Assembly: GCA_947494825.1 (NCBI GenBank)
Contig: CANLWN010000001.1
Location: 868,001 to 932,000, forward strand
Length of the DNA stretch: 64,000 nt
DNA from: an uncultured Flavobacteriaceae bacterium
GTDB taxonomy: Bacteria; Bacteroidota; Bacteroidia; Flavobacteriales; Flavobacteriaceae
Reading direction: 5' to 3'
The notes below the pieces were generated by a model. It saw only the letters and a program-made list of their open reading frames with translations, ran no database searches and was not told the origin of the DNA. Shown here piece by piece: positions 7,506-15,726 of the stretch. Position 1 is the first letter of the stretch. Every line of letters starts with the position of its first letter. Made by a program: the position numbers and the translations under genes.

Positions 7506-9263
7506 CTAAGATATAAAATCGAAGTAATCGCGCAAAATTTTATCATTCAATAATCTGGGGGTCCTTATCTCCATCAATTTTGGGGCATCGGACTTTTGAT
7601 AAAAGGCGGGCAGGGCACTTTCCAAGCTTTCCCCGTCACCGACCGCAAGGTGTTCAAACCCGTACATATCACATAACTGGGCGGCGCTAAACTTGTGTAT
7701 GGTCTCAAAGTAGTCCTCAAAATTTGCCGTGTCTTCAGCGCCAGGTAAAATCCTAAAAATACCGCCACCTTGATTATTGATCAGTACAATTCTAAAATCG
7801 GGACGTATGTGCGCATTCCACAGACCGTTGCTATCGTAGAAGAAGCTCAGGTCTCCTGTAATCAGAAGCGTTGGCTCTTTGTAATAAAGTGCCGCACCCA
7901 CGGCCGTGGACGTACTTCCATCAATGCCACTGGTTCCCCTGTTGCAGAATACCTGGATTGATGGGTCAAAATGGAACAACTGTGCGTACCTAACGGCAGA
8001 ACTATTGGCGAGATGCAACTGATAGTTTTTCGGAATGGCAGCGATCAGATGATGGAACACGAGCATATCGGAAAAGGGAATGCTTCCCATATACGCTTCC
8101 CTTTTTTTCTCGTATCCCAACTTTACCGATGTCCAATGATTGCGATAGTCGCTGGTCTGCGTTTCTACCTTCCCCAGAAAAGCGTCAAAAAACCCGTTTA
8201 CATTCATCTCAAAATGATGGGACAGGTTAAAGAAGGTATTGTAGGCCCTCTTGTCATCCACATGCCAATGTTCTTTGGGGCGGTAAGCCCTTAAAAAGGC
8301 CTTGATCTTTTTAGAGACGATGAGTCCCCCAAAGGTGAGCAGGACATCCGGTTGCAATTCCTTGAACAGCCGATCTCGGTCATCCGATTTTTCAATGGGT
8401 GCTATAATACTATCAATGCTAGGAAAAAACCTGGGCTGGTGTAGATTGGAAGTGGTTTCGGTAAAAACGATAACGGAACCGTCTTCGGCCAGTTCGTCAA
8501 GAAATTGTTGCTCTACGGAATGCGGATAGTTTACCCCGATAAGGACCATCTTCCTTTTGGAGGCGTTCCATCGTTCCACGAAGCTACGCATATCCGGTAC
8601 CGGCTTTTCCATAGCGGTTTCCTCGGTCCGAACAAAAGGCGTTACCATGGTGTTTTCAATTCTATCGTACAAAGGTTCTTCAAACGGGATGTTGATATGC
8701 ACTGGGGTATGTTCCCTGCAGGCAAGGGTAAGTGCCTTGTCCAGTTCCGAGTCGTTGTACGCCTGAATATCGGCTTGGTTGACGGTAAGGGAAACCGCAG
8801 CGTCAATGAGTTCAGGGGCAAGGTCTTCTATGGTTTCGGTAGCGTGCGACACATCTTGTTTCAGATTGGCCGAATAGCCTATATGCCGGGCAAACACATG
8901 GTCTTGCCGGATGGTCTGTCCGTCACCGATATCAATTTTATACACCGGCCTATCCGCCGAGAACACCAGCAAGGGTATCCTACTGTAAAAAGCCTCGGCC
9001 ACCGCCGGATAATAGTTCAAAAGGGCGCTGCCGGAAGTACAGACCACTGCCACGGGCTCCCGTTGACGCTGCGCAATGCCCAGGGCAAAAAATGCGGCGC
9101 ATCGTTCGTCCACGATGCTAAAACACTTGAAAAATGGATTTTCTGAAAAACCGATGGCCAAGGGTGCGTTTCGGGAACCTGGTGAAATCACGATGTTTTT
9201 GACACCTTTTGCCTTGCAATGCAAAACGACGGACTGTGCCGAAGGGATACTGGAATAGCTCAT
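7506..9263 (-). CDS. menD: 2-Succinyl-5-enolpyruvyl-6-hydroxy-3-cyclohexene-1-carboxylate synthase
   Basis: 585 residues, a normal MenD length. It is a ThDP-dependent enzyme that condenses isochorismate with 2-oxoglutarate. The N-terminal pyrimidine-binding domain has VISPGSRNAPLAIGF and the catalytic-glutamate region DERCAAFFALGIA. The C-terminal pyrophosphate domain has NRGTSGIDGSTSTAVGAA and the metal-binding stretch ITGDLSFFYDSNGLW...INNQGGGIF. An in-frame TTG lies at 9272, but ATG 9263 (MSYSSIPSAQSVV) is preferred. It lies 47 nt downstream of the isochorismate synthase. Confidence 0.95.
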   Translation of the reverse strand: MSYSSIPSAQSVVLHCKAKGVKNIVISPGSRNAPLAIGFSENPFFKCFSIVDERCAAFFALGIAQRQREPVAVVCTSGSALLNYYPAVAEAFYSRIPLLVFSADRPVYKIDIGDGQTIRQDHVFARHIGYSANLKQDVSHATETIEDLAPELIDAAVSLTVNQADIQAYNDSELDKALTLACREHTPVHINIPFEEPLYDRIENTMVTPFVRTEETAMEKPVPDMRSFVERWNASKRKMVLIGVNYPHSVEQQFLDELAEDGSVIVFTETTSNLHQPRFFPSIDSIIAPIEKSDDRDRLFKELQPDVLLTFGGLIVSKKIKAFLRAYRPKEHWHVDDKRAYNTFFNLSHHFEMNVNGFFDAFLGKVETQTSDYRNHWTSVKLGYEKKREAYMGSIPFSDMLVFHHLIAAIPKNYQLHLANSSAVRYAQLFHFDPSIQVFCNRGTSGIDGSTSTAVGAALYYKEPTLLITGDLSFFYDSNGLWNAHIRPDFRIVLINNQGGGIFRILPGAEDTANFEDYFETIHKFSAAQLCDMYGFEHLAVGDGESLESALPAFYQKSDAPKLMEIRTPRLLNDKILRDYFDFIS

Positions 9264-9310
9264 TGCCGGCAAAAATACGACGCAGGTACTTCTTAACCCA
9301 ATTCTGGGGA

Positions 9311-10426
9311 CTAATTATTCGGGTTTTGGAGTACACGTAACATGGTGGTACTCTTGGCTAGCGTTTCCTGCCATTCCTTCACAGGTACCGAGTCCTTTGT
9401 TATGCCCCCACCAACATAAATTTCCGCTTTGTTAGGTAGTAATTGCATGCATCTAAGGTTCACAAAAAGTGTGGTGCTTTCCTTGGCCATGCTGTAGGCC
9501 CGTTCTTCTACATTACGGCGCCTCGCTTTCCGATACCGGTTGCCGCCAAAGTTCAACTCGCCCAAAAAACCGGTATAGTAGGTCCGGTCATAGGGCTCGT
9601 GCTTTAAAATAAAAGCTTTTGCCTCCTTTTTGGGAAGGCCGCAGACTGCCGGTGTGGGATGCAATGCCTTAAGCACGGCTGCCAATCCACCCGCTCCCAA
9701 GCTGCCCGAAATACCTGTCCTCAAATGCCACACGCTCCCCGCCCGGACCGACTCGGTTTCCGAGAGCTTAAGTGCTGACAAATGGTCCTTTAAGGTATGG
9801 GAAATATAGCGGGTAACCATGGCCTGCTCCTCGCGTTCCTTAGCCCCCCAAACAGGATCTTTACGAGGTACAACAGGAAGGGTTCCCGCCAAGGACATGG
9901 TTTGTAAATGTTTGTGCCTTACATGCAACAGTACCTCGGGACTCGCGCCCAGCCAGGTACCCACTTTGGGATGATACCAAAGGTAACAGAAGGCTTCCGG
10001 ATGTAGTTGCAATAGGTCTGCGAACAGGGCCATAGGGCTTTTATCGCTAGGGACCTCCACTTTTCTGGACAGTACTACCTTTTCCATGACTTCCCGACCA
10101 ATTTCAGCTATTCCCTGCCTTATAAGGTCCAAATGCTGTTTTTCACCTGCTGTGGGACCGCTGACGGACAGACCCGTTCGCCCGGTATCCCGTTGTACGT
10201 CAAAGTTGGCCCAATGCACCTCATCGGGTACAATCAAGATGGTGGGGCGTTCGGAATCGAAAGGGGCAAAAACAAAACCCGTTTCCGTGAAATCCTCTGT
10301 GTAAAGAAGCGTGTCCGTATCCTGTAAAATTGCAGTCACCCGATCCTCCCCCGATTTCCTATAGGCCGTCAGTGGCAGGCCCTTGGCCAGGTGATCTCCT
10401 ATTTTGACAAGGAATTGTGAAAACAT
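9311..10426 (-). CDS. menF: Isochorismate synthase
   Basis: 371 residues, chorismate-binding (MST) superfamily. Visible motifs are EKVVLSRKVEV, WLGASPEVLL, MSLAGTLPV, HPTPAVCGLPKKEA, the catalytic-glutamate stretch YYTGFLGELN, and a C-terminal VNLRCMQL...IYVGGGITKDSVP that carries the Mg2+-binding region. It converts chorismate to isochorismate, the entry step to menaquinone. It starts 1 nt after the thioesterase stop and precedes menD, so MenF rather than a siderophore EntC is the better reading. The N-terminal third is divergent, as is usual in the family. Confidence 0.9.
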   Translation of the reverse strand: MFSQFLVKIGDHLAKGLPLTAYRKSGEDRVTAILQDTDTLLYTEDFTETGFVFAPFDSERPTILIVPDEVHWANFDVQRDTGRTGLSVSGPTAGEKQHLDLIRQGIAEIGREVMEKVVLSRKVEVPSDKSPMALFADLLQLHPEAFCYLWYHPKVGTWLGASPEVLLHVRHKHLQTMSLAGTLPVVPRKDPVWGAKEREEQAMVTRYISHTLKDHLSALKLSETESVRAGSVWHLRTGISGSLGAGGLAAVLKALHPTPAVCGLPKKEAKAFILKHEPYDRTYYTGFLGELNFGGNRYRKARRRNVEERAYSMAKESTTLFVNLRCMQLLPNKAEIYVGGGITKDSVPVKEWQETLAKSTTMLRVLQNPNN

Positions 10427-10427
10427 C

Positions 10428-10850
10428 CTACTTTTTGGGTAAGGCTATGGTCGTGAGCTTGCACAAGGAAACGAGATTCCCTTCTGCGTCTGTTATTTTG
10501 ATTTCCCACAGTTGTGTGGTACGCCCTTTATGAAGTATCGTGGCCTTGGCAAAGACATCGCCCTCACGTACGCCCTTAATATGGTTGGCCGAAATTTCTA
10601 TACCGCGTACGAAAAGCTTTTGGGCATCCATAAAAATATAGGACGCCGTACTGCCCACACTTTCGGCCAAGGCTACCGTAGCACCCCCGTGCAATACGCC
10701 ATCGGGTTGATATACCTTGGAAGTTACGGGCATTTTGGCCGTTAGAAAATTCTCCCCAACGTCTACATATTCAATATCCAACGTTTCCATTAAAGTATCC
10801 TTGCGAATATCGTTGCACACCTTAAGGATTTTTTCTTTGTAATCGTTCAT
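10428..10850 (-). CDS. PaaI/MenI-type hotdog thioesterase
   Basis: 140 residues, a single hotdog domain. The signature HGGATVALAESVGSTAS carries the His-Gly-Gly and the catalytic Glu/Asp position typical of the PaaI/YdiI clade, and ends with the strand LVSLCKLTTIALPK. As the first gene of the run thioesterase-menF-menD it may be the DHNA-CoA hydrolase (MenI) of menaquinone synthesis. That function is inferred from position; PaaI-type phenylacetyl-CoA thioesterase is the alternative. ATG 10850 is preferred to the TTG one codon upstream. Confidence 0.8.
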   Translation of the reverse strand: MNDYKEKILKVCNDIRKDTLMETLDIEYVDVGENFLTAKMPVTSKVYQPDGVLHGGATVALAESVGSTASYIFMDAQKLFVRGIEISANHIKGVREGDVFAKATILHKGRTTQLWEIKITDAEGNLVSLCKLTTIALPKK

Positions 10851-10879
10851 CAAATCATTTTTTGTAAAATTAAGGAATC

Positions 10880-10895
10880 GATCTTCAAAAAGATC
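10880..10895. promoter_or_regulatory. Inverted repeat in the divergent thioesterase/TetR promoter region
   Basis: GATCTT-CAAA-AAGATC lies midway between the two divergent starts (10850 and 10934). It could be an operator for either direction. It differs from the GAACGTTC palindrome nearer to the tetR start. Confidence 0.35.
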
Positions 10896-10898
10896 TAT

Positions 10899-10906
10899 TA
10901 TATTTG
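10899..10906 (+). promoter_or_regulatory. -7 box of the TetR-led operon
   Basis: TATATTTG is a perfect TAnnTTTG, 28 nt before the ATG at 10934. The operator-like palindrome lies 11 nt further on, at about the transcription start. No -33 TTTG is visible at normal spacing. Confidence 0.5.
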
Positions 10907-10916
10907 ATTTTATTTT

Positions 10917-10930
10917 AACGAACGTTCAAT
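10917..10930. promoter_or_regulatory. Candidate TetR operator (autoregulatory)
   Basis: AACGAACGTTCAAT has the perfect 8-bp palindrome core GAACGTTC (10920-10927), a type typical of TetR/AcrR operators. It sits between the -7 box and the tetR start, where bound repressor would block transcription of its own operon. Confidence 0.55.
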
Positions 10931-10933
10931 AAA

Positions 10934-11494
10934 ATGCCACGAATAAAAACATCCAAGGAGGAGGTCCTTCAAAAAGTGATCAATACCGTCCGAAAAAAAG
11001 GAATTGCTAACAGTAGCATGAGTGATTTGGCGAACGACTGCGGGATTCAAAAATCCCACTTCTACTACTACTTTGAGAGCAAGGAACGCCTGATCAAAGA
11101 TGTATTGGCCACCGTGAACAGTTATATGAACTACAATCTGAACAAGATTTTGGACAACGATGCACTGTCCACCAAGGAAAAACTGAGCAAGGTAGACGGA
11201 CTTATTTTTAAGCTCTTCCTAAAAAACGACGGCGGCTGTGTTATGGCCAACGCCGCCTTGGAGTCTGCCCATGCCAACCCACTGTATTTTGACGAGATCA
11301 AGTTGTTTTTCGAAAACTTCATTGCCGGCATAAAGCAGTTGCTAATGGAAGAATACGGGCCAAAGAATGCCCAGGAAATCGCAGAACAGATTGTACAGGA
11401 TATTGAAGGCGGCATCTTATTGATGCGCGTCTATAATGACCAAAAGTACCTGCAAAATGCGATCAAGAGAATGTATAACCTTATCCTTGTTTAG
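10934..11494 (+). CDS. TetR/AcrR family transcriptional regulator
   Basis: 186 residues. The N-terminal HTH (residues ~8-55) includes the family signature SSMSDLANDCGIQKSHFYYYFESKERLI. The C-terminal ligand-binding domain contains KNDGGCVMANAALESAHANP, common in regulators of the YcdC/C13 type. It is the first gene of a plus-strand run through the VOC protein, with a 3-nt gap to the hydrolase, and carries a palindrome at its own promoter, so it most likely represses this operon. The ligand is unknown. Confidence 0.88.
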   Translation: MPRIKTSKEEVLQKVINTVRKKGIANSSMSDLANDCGIQKSHFYYYFESKERLIKDVLATVNSYMNYNLNKILDNDALSTKEKLSKVDGLIFKLFLKNDGGCVMANAALESAHANPLYFDEIKLFFENFIAGIKQLLMEEYGPKNAQEIAEQIVQDIEGGILLMRVYNDQKYLQNAIKRMYNLILV

Positions 11495-11497
11495 TCT

Positions 11498-12388
11498 ATG
11501 CCCCCTAATGAAAGCCTGGATAATATGACGGAAATTAGCATTCGTACCAGCGACAATTACGTAATCACGGCGCATCGTTTTGACACCACCGATCCCAAGG
11601 GGTTGGTTTTTGTAGTTGCCGGTGGCGTAGGACTGCCCCAACGTTTCTTCTTTAATTTTGCCAAATGGCTGGCGCAACAGGGGGGCGTTGCCTATACGTT
11701 CGACTATAGGGGCATTGCCCTTTCTAGGCCCCCCAACCTCCGGGGCATGAAGGCTTCGTATCACGATTGGACCACAAAGGACTTTACCGCCCTTACCGAG
11801 TATGTAAAAAAGCAGCATCCCGATGACCGCTTGCTTTTGGTAGGCCATAGTTTTGGTGGCAATAGCCTGGGCATGGCCACCGCATACAAGCATTACGAAA
11901 AGTTTTTGATGGTTGGCTCCCAATATGGATACTACAAATATTTTCCCTTTCGGATGCAATTGTTGATCAATTTTGGGTTTCGTTTCATGGCTCCGGTGCT
12001 CACCTCGATCATGGGGTATTTTCCTTCCCGTTGGATCGGGCTGGGAGAACCCTTGCCCAGTCGTATTGCCCTGGATTGGGCTATTGTGCTGCTCAATAGG
12101 GAATCCTTGCTGGCACTGGCAGACCACAACGGGGAGAACCATTACGAAAAAATAACACAACCCATATTGGCCATAAGTATTGATGATGATAATTTTGCAC
12201 CCAGGAAATCCGTGGATGTCTTGGGACAAAAGGTGTTTATCAATGCAGCACTCCAAAGAATGCATATTGTACCCAGGGAGTACGGTCTAAAGCAGATAGG
12301 ACACAACGATTTTTTTAGAAAAAAGCACGAGGAACACCTTTGGCCCATCGTAACCGATTGGTTTGGGATAGAAAAGAACGCCATATGA
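11498..12388 (+). CDS. Alpha/beta hydrolase
   Basis: 296 residues. The nucleophile elbow GHSFGG has Ser at ~118, the oxyanion region is VVAGGVGLPQ (~39-48), and the C-terminal IGHNDFF carries the likely catalytic His. The middle 'cap' is rich in Phe/Tyr/Leu (KYFPFRMQLLINFGFRFMAP), which suggests a lipophilic substrate. A second ATG at 11525 is possible. It starts 3 nt after tetR and overlaps the next gene by ATGA (12385-12388), showing tight coupling. The substrate cannot be read from sequence. Confidence 0.82.
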   Translation: MPPNESLDNMTEISIRTSDNYVITAHRFDTTDPKGLVFVVAGGVGLPQRFFFNFAKWLAQQGGVAYTFDYRGIALSRPPNLRGMKASYHDWTTKDFTALTEYVKKQHPDDRLLLVGHSFGGNSLGMATAYKHYEKFLMVGSQYGYYKYFPFRMQLLINFGFRFMAPVLTSIMGYFPSRWIGLGEPLPSRIALDWAIVLLNRESLLALADHNGENHYEKITQPILAISIDDDNFAPRKSVDVLGQKVFINAALQRMHIVPREYGLKQIGHNDFFRKKHEEHLWPIVTDWFGIEKNAI

Positions 12389-13023
12389 AAACCGAACAAC
12401 TGAGACCCACTTATTTTCTCAATAGTGAACATCCAGAAATCCATGCCTTTGCCCAATCGGTCACGGAAGGCTACAATACGGAAAAGGAAAAAACGATTGC
12501 CCTGTTCAACGCAGTGAGGGACAATTATCTCTATGACCCTTACCATTTGGACCTTAGACCGCAAACGCTGGTGGCCAGTAATATCTTGGGGAGAAGTTCG
12601 GCCTACTGTGTGGAAAAGGCGGTATTGCTCTGTGCCCTGCTACGGACCCTGTCCATTCCGGCCCGGCTGAATTTTGGGGATGTCAAGAACCACATTGCGG
12701 TAGACCGCATTGTACAGATCTTAAAAACTGATGTACTGGTCTTTCACGGGTGTACCGAAGTGTTTCTTGAGGGTGCTTGGATCAAACTCACACCTGCGTT
12801 CAACAAAAGTCTTTGCAAAAAATTGGGCGTGCCCGTCCTGGAGTTCGACGGTACCAACGATGCTGTTTTTCAGCAATACAGTGCCGACGGCAGTACCTTT
12901 ATGGAATACCTACGGGACCACGGCAGTTTCAACGACTTGCCTTATGCAAAAATGCTGGCCAGTTTCAAGGAAAGTTACCCGCATATTAGGTTTCCCGAAG
13001 ACCTTATTCTTAATTTGGCCTAA
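12385..13023 (+). CDS. Transglutaminase-like cysteine protein
   Basis: 212 residues, starting at ATGA overlapping the hydrolase stop; the frame is open further upstream but that part lies inside the hydrolase gene. The transglutaminase-like core runs ~35-140. The likely nucleophile C75 lies in SSAYCVEKAVLLCALLRTL, and the His of FHGCTEVFL (H121) is present. The usual Asp of the W-x-x-x-D-P segment appears to be replaced by Thr (WIKLTPAFN, T136). No signal peptide, so it acts in the cytoplasm. It could be a peptidase/amidase acting with the flanking hydrolases, or a non-catalytic version. Confidence 0.78.
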   Translation: MKTEQLRPTYFLNSEHPEIHAFAQSVTEGYNTEKEKTIALFNAVRDNYLYDPYHLDLRPQTLVASNILGRSSAYCVEKAVLLCALLRTLSIPARLNFGDVKNHIAVDRIVQILKTDVLVFHGCTEVFLEGAWIKLTPAFNKSLCKKLGVPVLEFDGTNDAVFQQYSADGSTFMEYLRDHGSFNDLPYAKMLASFKESYPHIRFPEDLILNLA

Positions 13024-13038
13024 ACAAACCAAGCTTCC

Positions 13039-13683
13039 ATGAATTCCGTCGAAAAGCAGATTTCCTACACTACCACCAACTCGTACAGTACCCTCAACCA
13101 ACTTACGCCACAGACCAAAAACGTCTGGTTTGTGTTACACGGTATCGGGTACCTTAGTCGGTATTTCCTTAAGTATTTTGATGAACTGCCCCCAAATGAA
13201 AACTTTATTGTGGCCCCACAGGCCCCCTCCAAATACTACCTCAACGGGGCGTATACCCATGTAGGTGCAAGCTGGCTTACCCGGGAGCGAACGCCTGGGG
13301 AAATCGAAAATGTGATCCATTACCTGGACCAGGTCTATGCGGCCGAAGCACCGCCGCCGCATTGCAAGCTTATTCTTTTTGGCTACTCCCAAGGGGTATC
13401 CATAGCTACTAGGTGGGCGGCTAGGCGCAAGTTGCCCTGCGACCATTTGCTATTGCATTCCGGAGGGATTCCTGAGGAACTTGAAGGAAAGGATTTTGAC
13501 TACCTAAAGGAGCACGGAACCGATATTCGCATAATCGTAGGTGATAAGGATCAATACCTGACGGAGGAACGAAGGAAATCGGAATCAAAAAAAATAGAGC
13601 GGCTATTTCAGGGAAGGGCAAAACACCTTATTTTTGAGGGCAAGCACGAAATTAAAAAGACTATTATTAACACCTTGATGTAA
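13039..13683 (+). CDS. Phospholipase/carboxylesterase-type serine hydrolase
   Basis: 214 residues, alpha/beta fold of the YpfH/acyl-protein-thioesterase type. The oxyanion segment FVLHGIG (~31-37), nucleophile S117 in FGYSQGVS, an acidic residue in VGDKDQYL (~169-171) and H203 in EGKHEIKK form a plausible catalytic triad. No signal peptide. It is the third hydrolase-like gene in this operon and overlaps the GNAT gene by one base (TAATG). The substrate is unknown; small acyl esters are the usual preference of relatives. Confidence 0.82.
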   Translation: MNSVEKQISYTTTNSYSTLNQLTPQTKNVWFVLHGIGYLSRYFLKYFDELPPNENFIVAPQAPSKYYLNGAYTHVGASWLTRERTPGEIENVIHYLDQVYAAEAPPPHCKLILFGYSQGVSIATRWAARRKLPCDHLLLHSGGIPEELEGKDFDYLKEHGTDIRIIVGDKDQYLTEERRKSESKKIERLFQGRAKHLIFEGKHEIKKTIINTLM

Positions 13684-14249
13684 TGCCCGAGTTCATTACC
13701 CTTGAAAACGAAGCTGTACGGCTCTCCCCATTGGAACTGGACAACTTTCACGAGTTGTACCCCATTGCCTCACAACCAAAATTGGTACAGTACTCACCCT
13801 CCGACATTGAGACCCCCGAAGCCTTAAAAAACTACGTCACCGTGGCCTTGGAACAGCGTGAAATGAAAACCAGCATTCCTTTTATCATATACGACAAGGG
13901 AAAGGGACGGCACGCAGGATGCACGCGCTACATGAACATCGATTGGCACAATAAGGTCCTGGAAATAGGAGCCACCTGGATCGGACGTGAGTTTCAGGGA
14001 AGCGGACTCAATGCACAGATGAAATTTTTGATGCTGAACCACGCCTTTGATGAAATGGGTTTTGAAAAGGTGGAATTTAGGGTCGATGAACGAAACCTTC
14101 GCTCCAGAAAGGCCGTTGAAAAATTGGGCGGGGTACTGGAAGGAATCTTTCGGAAAAACGTTTATTTGCTAGACGGTTTTAAACGCAACACGTGTTGCTA
14201 TGGCATCTTAAAAGAGGAATGGGACAAAGCCCGAATTACGTTTTTTTAG
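13683..14249 (+). CDS. GNAT family N-acetyltransferase (RimJ/RimL type)
   Basis: 188 residues. It starts with the RimJ/RimL-like LENEAVRLSPLELDNFHEL, and the acetyl-CoA-binding region is WIGREFQGSGLNAQMKFLML (the Q/R-x-x-G-x-G/A loop), followed by KVEFRVDERNLRSRKAVEKLGG, typical of the family. It likely acetylates an N-terminal or small-molecule amine. Its overlap with the esterase stop indicates co-translation. The target is unknown. Confidence 0.85.
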   Translation: MPEFITLENEAVRLSPLELDNFHELYPIASQPKLVQYSPSDIETPEALKNYVTVALEQREMKTSIPFIIYDKGKGRHAGCTRYMNIDWHNKVLEIGATWIGREFQGSGLNAQMKFLMLNHAFDEMGFEKVEFRVDERNLRSRKAVEKLGGVLEGIFRKNVYLLDGFKRNTCCYGILKEEWDKARITFF

Positions 14250-14261
14250 TTTTAAACCAGT

Positions 14262-14654
14262 ATGGGACAACAAATAGCACTGATGAGTTTGGTGGTACGG
14301 GACTACGACGAGGCCATCCAATTTTACACGGAAAAATTGGGGTTTACCCTGGTGCAGGATACGGTGCTGGATGCATTCAAACGTTGGGTAATAGTGGCGC
14401 CGCCCCATTCCAAAGGATGTAGTTTGCTTCTGGCGAAAGCGGCCAATACCGAACAACAAGCCGCTGTGGGCAATCAGACCGGGGGCCGCGTATTTCTTTT
14501 TTTACATACCGACGACTTTTGGCGCGATTACACCAAAATGCGGGAAAAGGGTGTGCTTTTTAAAGAAAAGCCCAGGGAAGAGGTGTACGGTACCGTGGTC
14601 GTGTTTGAGGATCTTTACGGAAACCTCTGGGATCTTTTGGAACTCAAGACCTAG
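14262..14654 (+). CDS. VOC family (glyoxalase/bleomycin-resistance fold) protein
   Basis: 130 residues with the pattern SLVVRDYDEAIQFYTEKLGFTLVQD at the start and GTVVVFEDLYGNLWDLLEL at the end, where the Glu belongs to the metal-binding set of VOC enzymes. It is the last gene of the TetR-led run, 12 nt after the GNAT gene, and converges with the gene at 14662 after 7 nt. Members range from glyoxalases to antibiotic-binding proteins, so no reaction is assigned. Confidence 0.85.
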   Translation: MGQQIALMSLVVRDYDEAIQFYTEKLGFTLVQDTVLDAFKRWVIVAPPHSKGCSLLLAKAANTEQQAAVGNQTGGRVFLFLHTDDFWRDYTKMREKGVLFKEKPREEVYGTVVVFEDLYGNLWDLLELKT

Positions 14655-14661
14655 GCAAGAT

Positions 14662-15609
14662 CTATTCTTCCTTCTTTTTGGCCTCTTCGGGTGGGTAATA
14701 CGCTATACGTCTGGTGGTATAGGCGTTTTCTGGTGTAATAATCTGCTTGATCCAATTGCCCCCTTCCTCATTGTCAAACTGATAGATATATTCCTTTACG
14801 GTTTCCATGGGCCCCGTCTTGGTCGTCACTTTGGACAGCATTCCCCGTTGATCGTACCTATAATTGACCAGGGACTTTGGCACAAAGGACTTCTCCTTGG
14901 TATCATACTCAAAATGTTCTTCCCGCATCAATTTGTCCTCCGAATCAAACCGCTGTTCCACCGCCTTGGTGGGCAGTCCTTCAAAAAATTCCTTCGTCAA
15001 AAGAATGCGTTGTGTACCGCCCCCTTTGATAGGTTTGTTGGAGCTACGGATGGATTTTTGGATTACCTCGTTCAGAAAATACGTCTTGGTGGTCTCCCCT
15101 TTGTAGGTGGTGTAGCTGATGAGCGTCTCATCTATGCCGTCGTTATTACTACGCCCTACCCGAATTAGTTGATCGTCGGCATCAAACTCATATTCGTACT
15201 GATCGAGAAAATCCTTGTTATAGGAATATATCTTTTCGGTGACCTTCTTCCCCCCAGTAGTATCAATTTCATAAAAATTGGCAATGGAGGTGCTTTTTTC
15301 GAAGACACCATCCCTATAATTCTCCAAGCGCTTTTCGATCAGATGACCGTTGTCATAGATATAGTAGGTAATATCATGGTCCGAATCATTGTAACGGGTA
15401 ACGAGCTTGGTAAGGAACCCGTTCTCATCAAAATCAAACTCTTCCTTGCCATAATCCGTTATCACAAGGCACGATTTTACCTTTCCCCTAAGATCAAAAT
15501 CGTTGAGGGTAAATACTTTAAGCTCTTGCGAAACCAAAGTGTTAGGCGGTATACCGACCGTAAATGCGATGAAAACCAAAAAAAAGTACGTAGGGTAGTT
15601 TTGTATCAT
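14662..15609 (-). CDS. Exported protein with YD/RHS-like repeats
   Basis: 315 residues with an N-terminal signal segment (YFFLVFIAFTVGIPPNTLVSQ). The body is repeated short beta strands such as YGKEEFDFDENGFLTKLVTRY, DQYEYEFDADDQLIRVGR and VNYRYDQRGMLSKVTTK, resembling the Y-D repeats of RHS/wall-associated proteins, and it ends in a Lys/Glu tail. It is probably periplasmic or surface exposed. Such solitary proteins are common in Flavobacteriia; function unknown. It may be transcribed on its own, since dnaK upstream ends with a terminator. Confidence 0.7.
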   Translation of the reverse strand: MIQNYPTYFFLVFIAFTVGIPPNTLVSQELKVFTLNDFDLRGKVKSCLVITDYGKEEFDFDENGFLTKLVTRYNDSDHDITYYIYDNGHLIEKRLENYRDGVFEKSTSIANFYEIDTTGGKKVTEKIYSYNKDFLDQYEYEFDADDQLIRVGRSNNDGIDETLISYTTYKGETTKTYFLNEVIQKSIRSSNKPIKGGGTQRILLTKEFFEGLPTKAVEQRFDSEDKLMREEHFEYDTKEKSFVPKSLVNYRYDQRGMLSKVTTKTGPMETVKEYIYQFDNEEGGNWIKQIITPENAYTTRRIAYYPPEEAKKKEE

Positions 15610-15660
15610 ATATTCAAAATTACTTTATATTCTCACAAGGGAAAAACAAAATACGTACCA

Positions 15661-15693
15661 AAAATAAAAAGGGACGATAAAATACCGCCCCTT
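15661..15693 (-). terminator. dnaK terminator
   Basis: On the minus strand AAGGGGCG (15686-15693) pairs with CGTCCCTT (15669-15676) across 9 nt, with one G-U pair, and a T-rich tract (TTTTTATTTT) follows. It lies 34 nt after the dnaK stop. Confidence 0.8.
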
Positions 15694-15726
15694 CCTCATG
15701 TTATGATACTATAATATCTGTATCGT

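Noticed and set aside
8505-9146. 213-codon plus-strand frame
   Set aside because: Antisense to menD; no protein-like pattern.
11417-12265. Long open frame (282 codons) on the minus strand
   Set aside because: It is antisense to the alpha/beta hydrolase, whose motifs are intact; the translation is Gln/His/Gly-rich without any domain.
14551-15168. 205-codon plus-strand frame running out of the VOC gene
   Set aside because: It overlaps the VOC gene in another frame and is antisense to the YD-repeat gene, with no recognisable domain.
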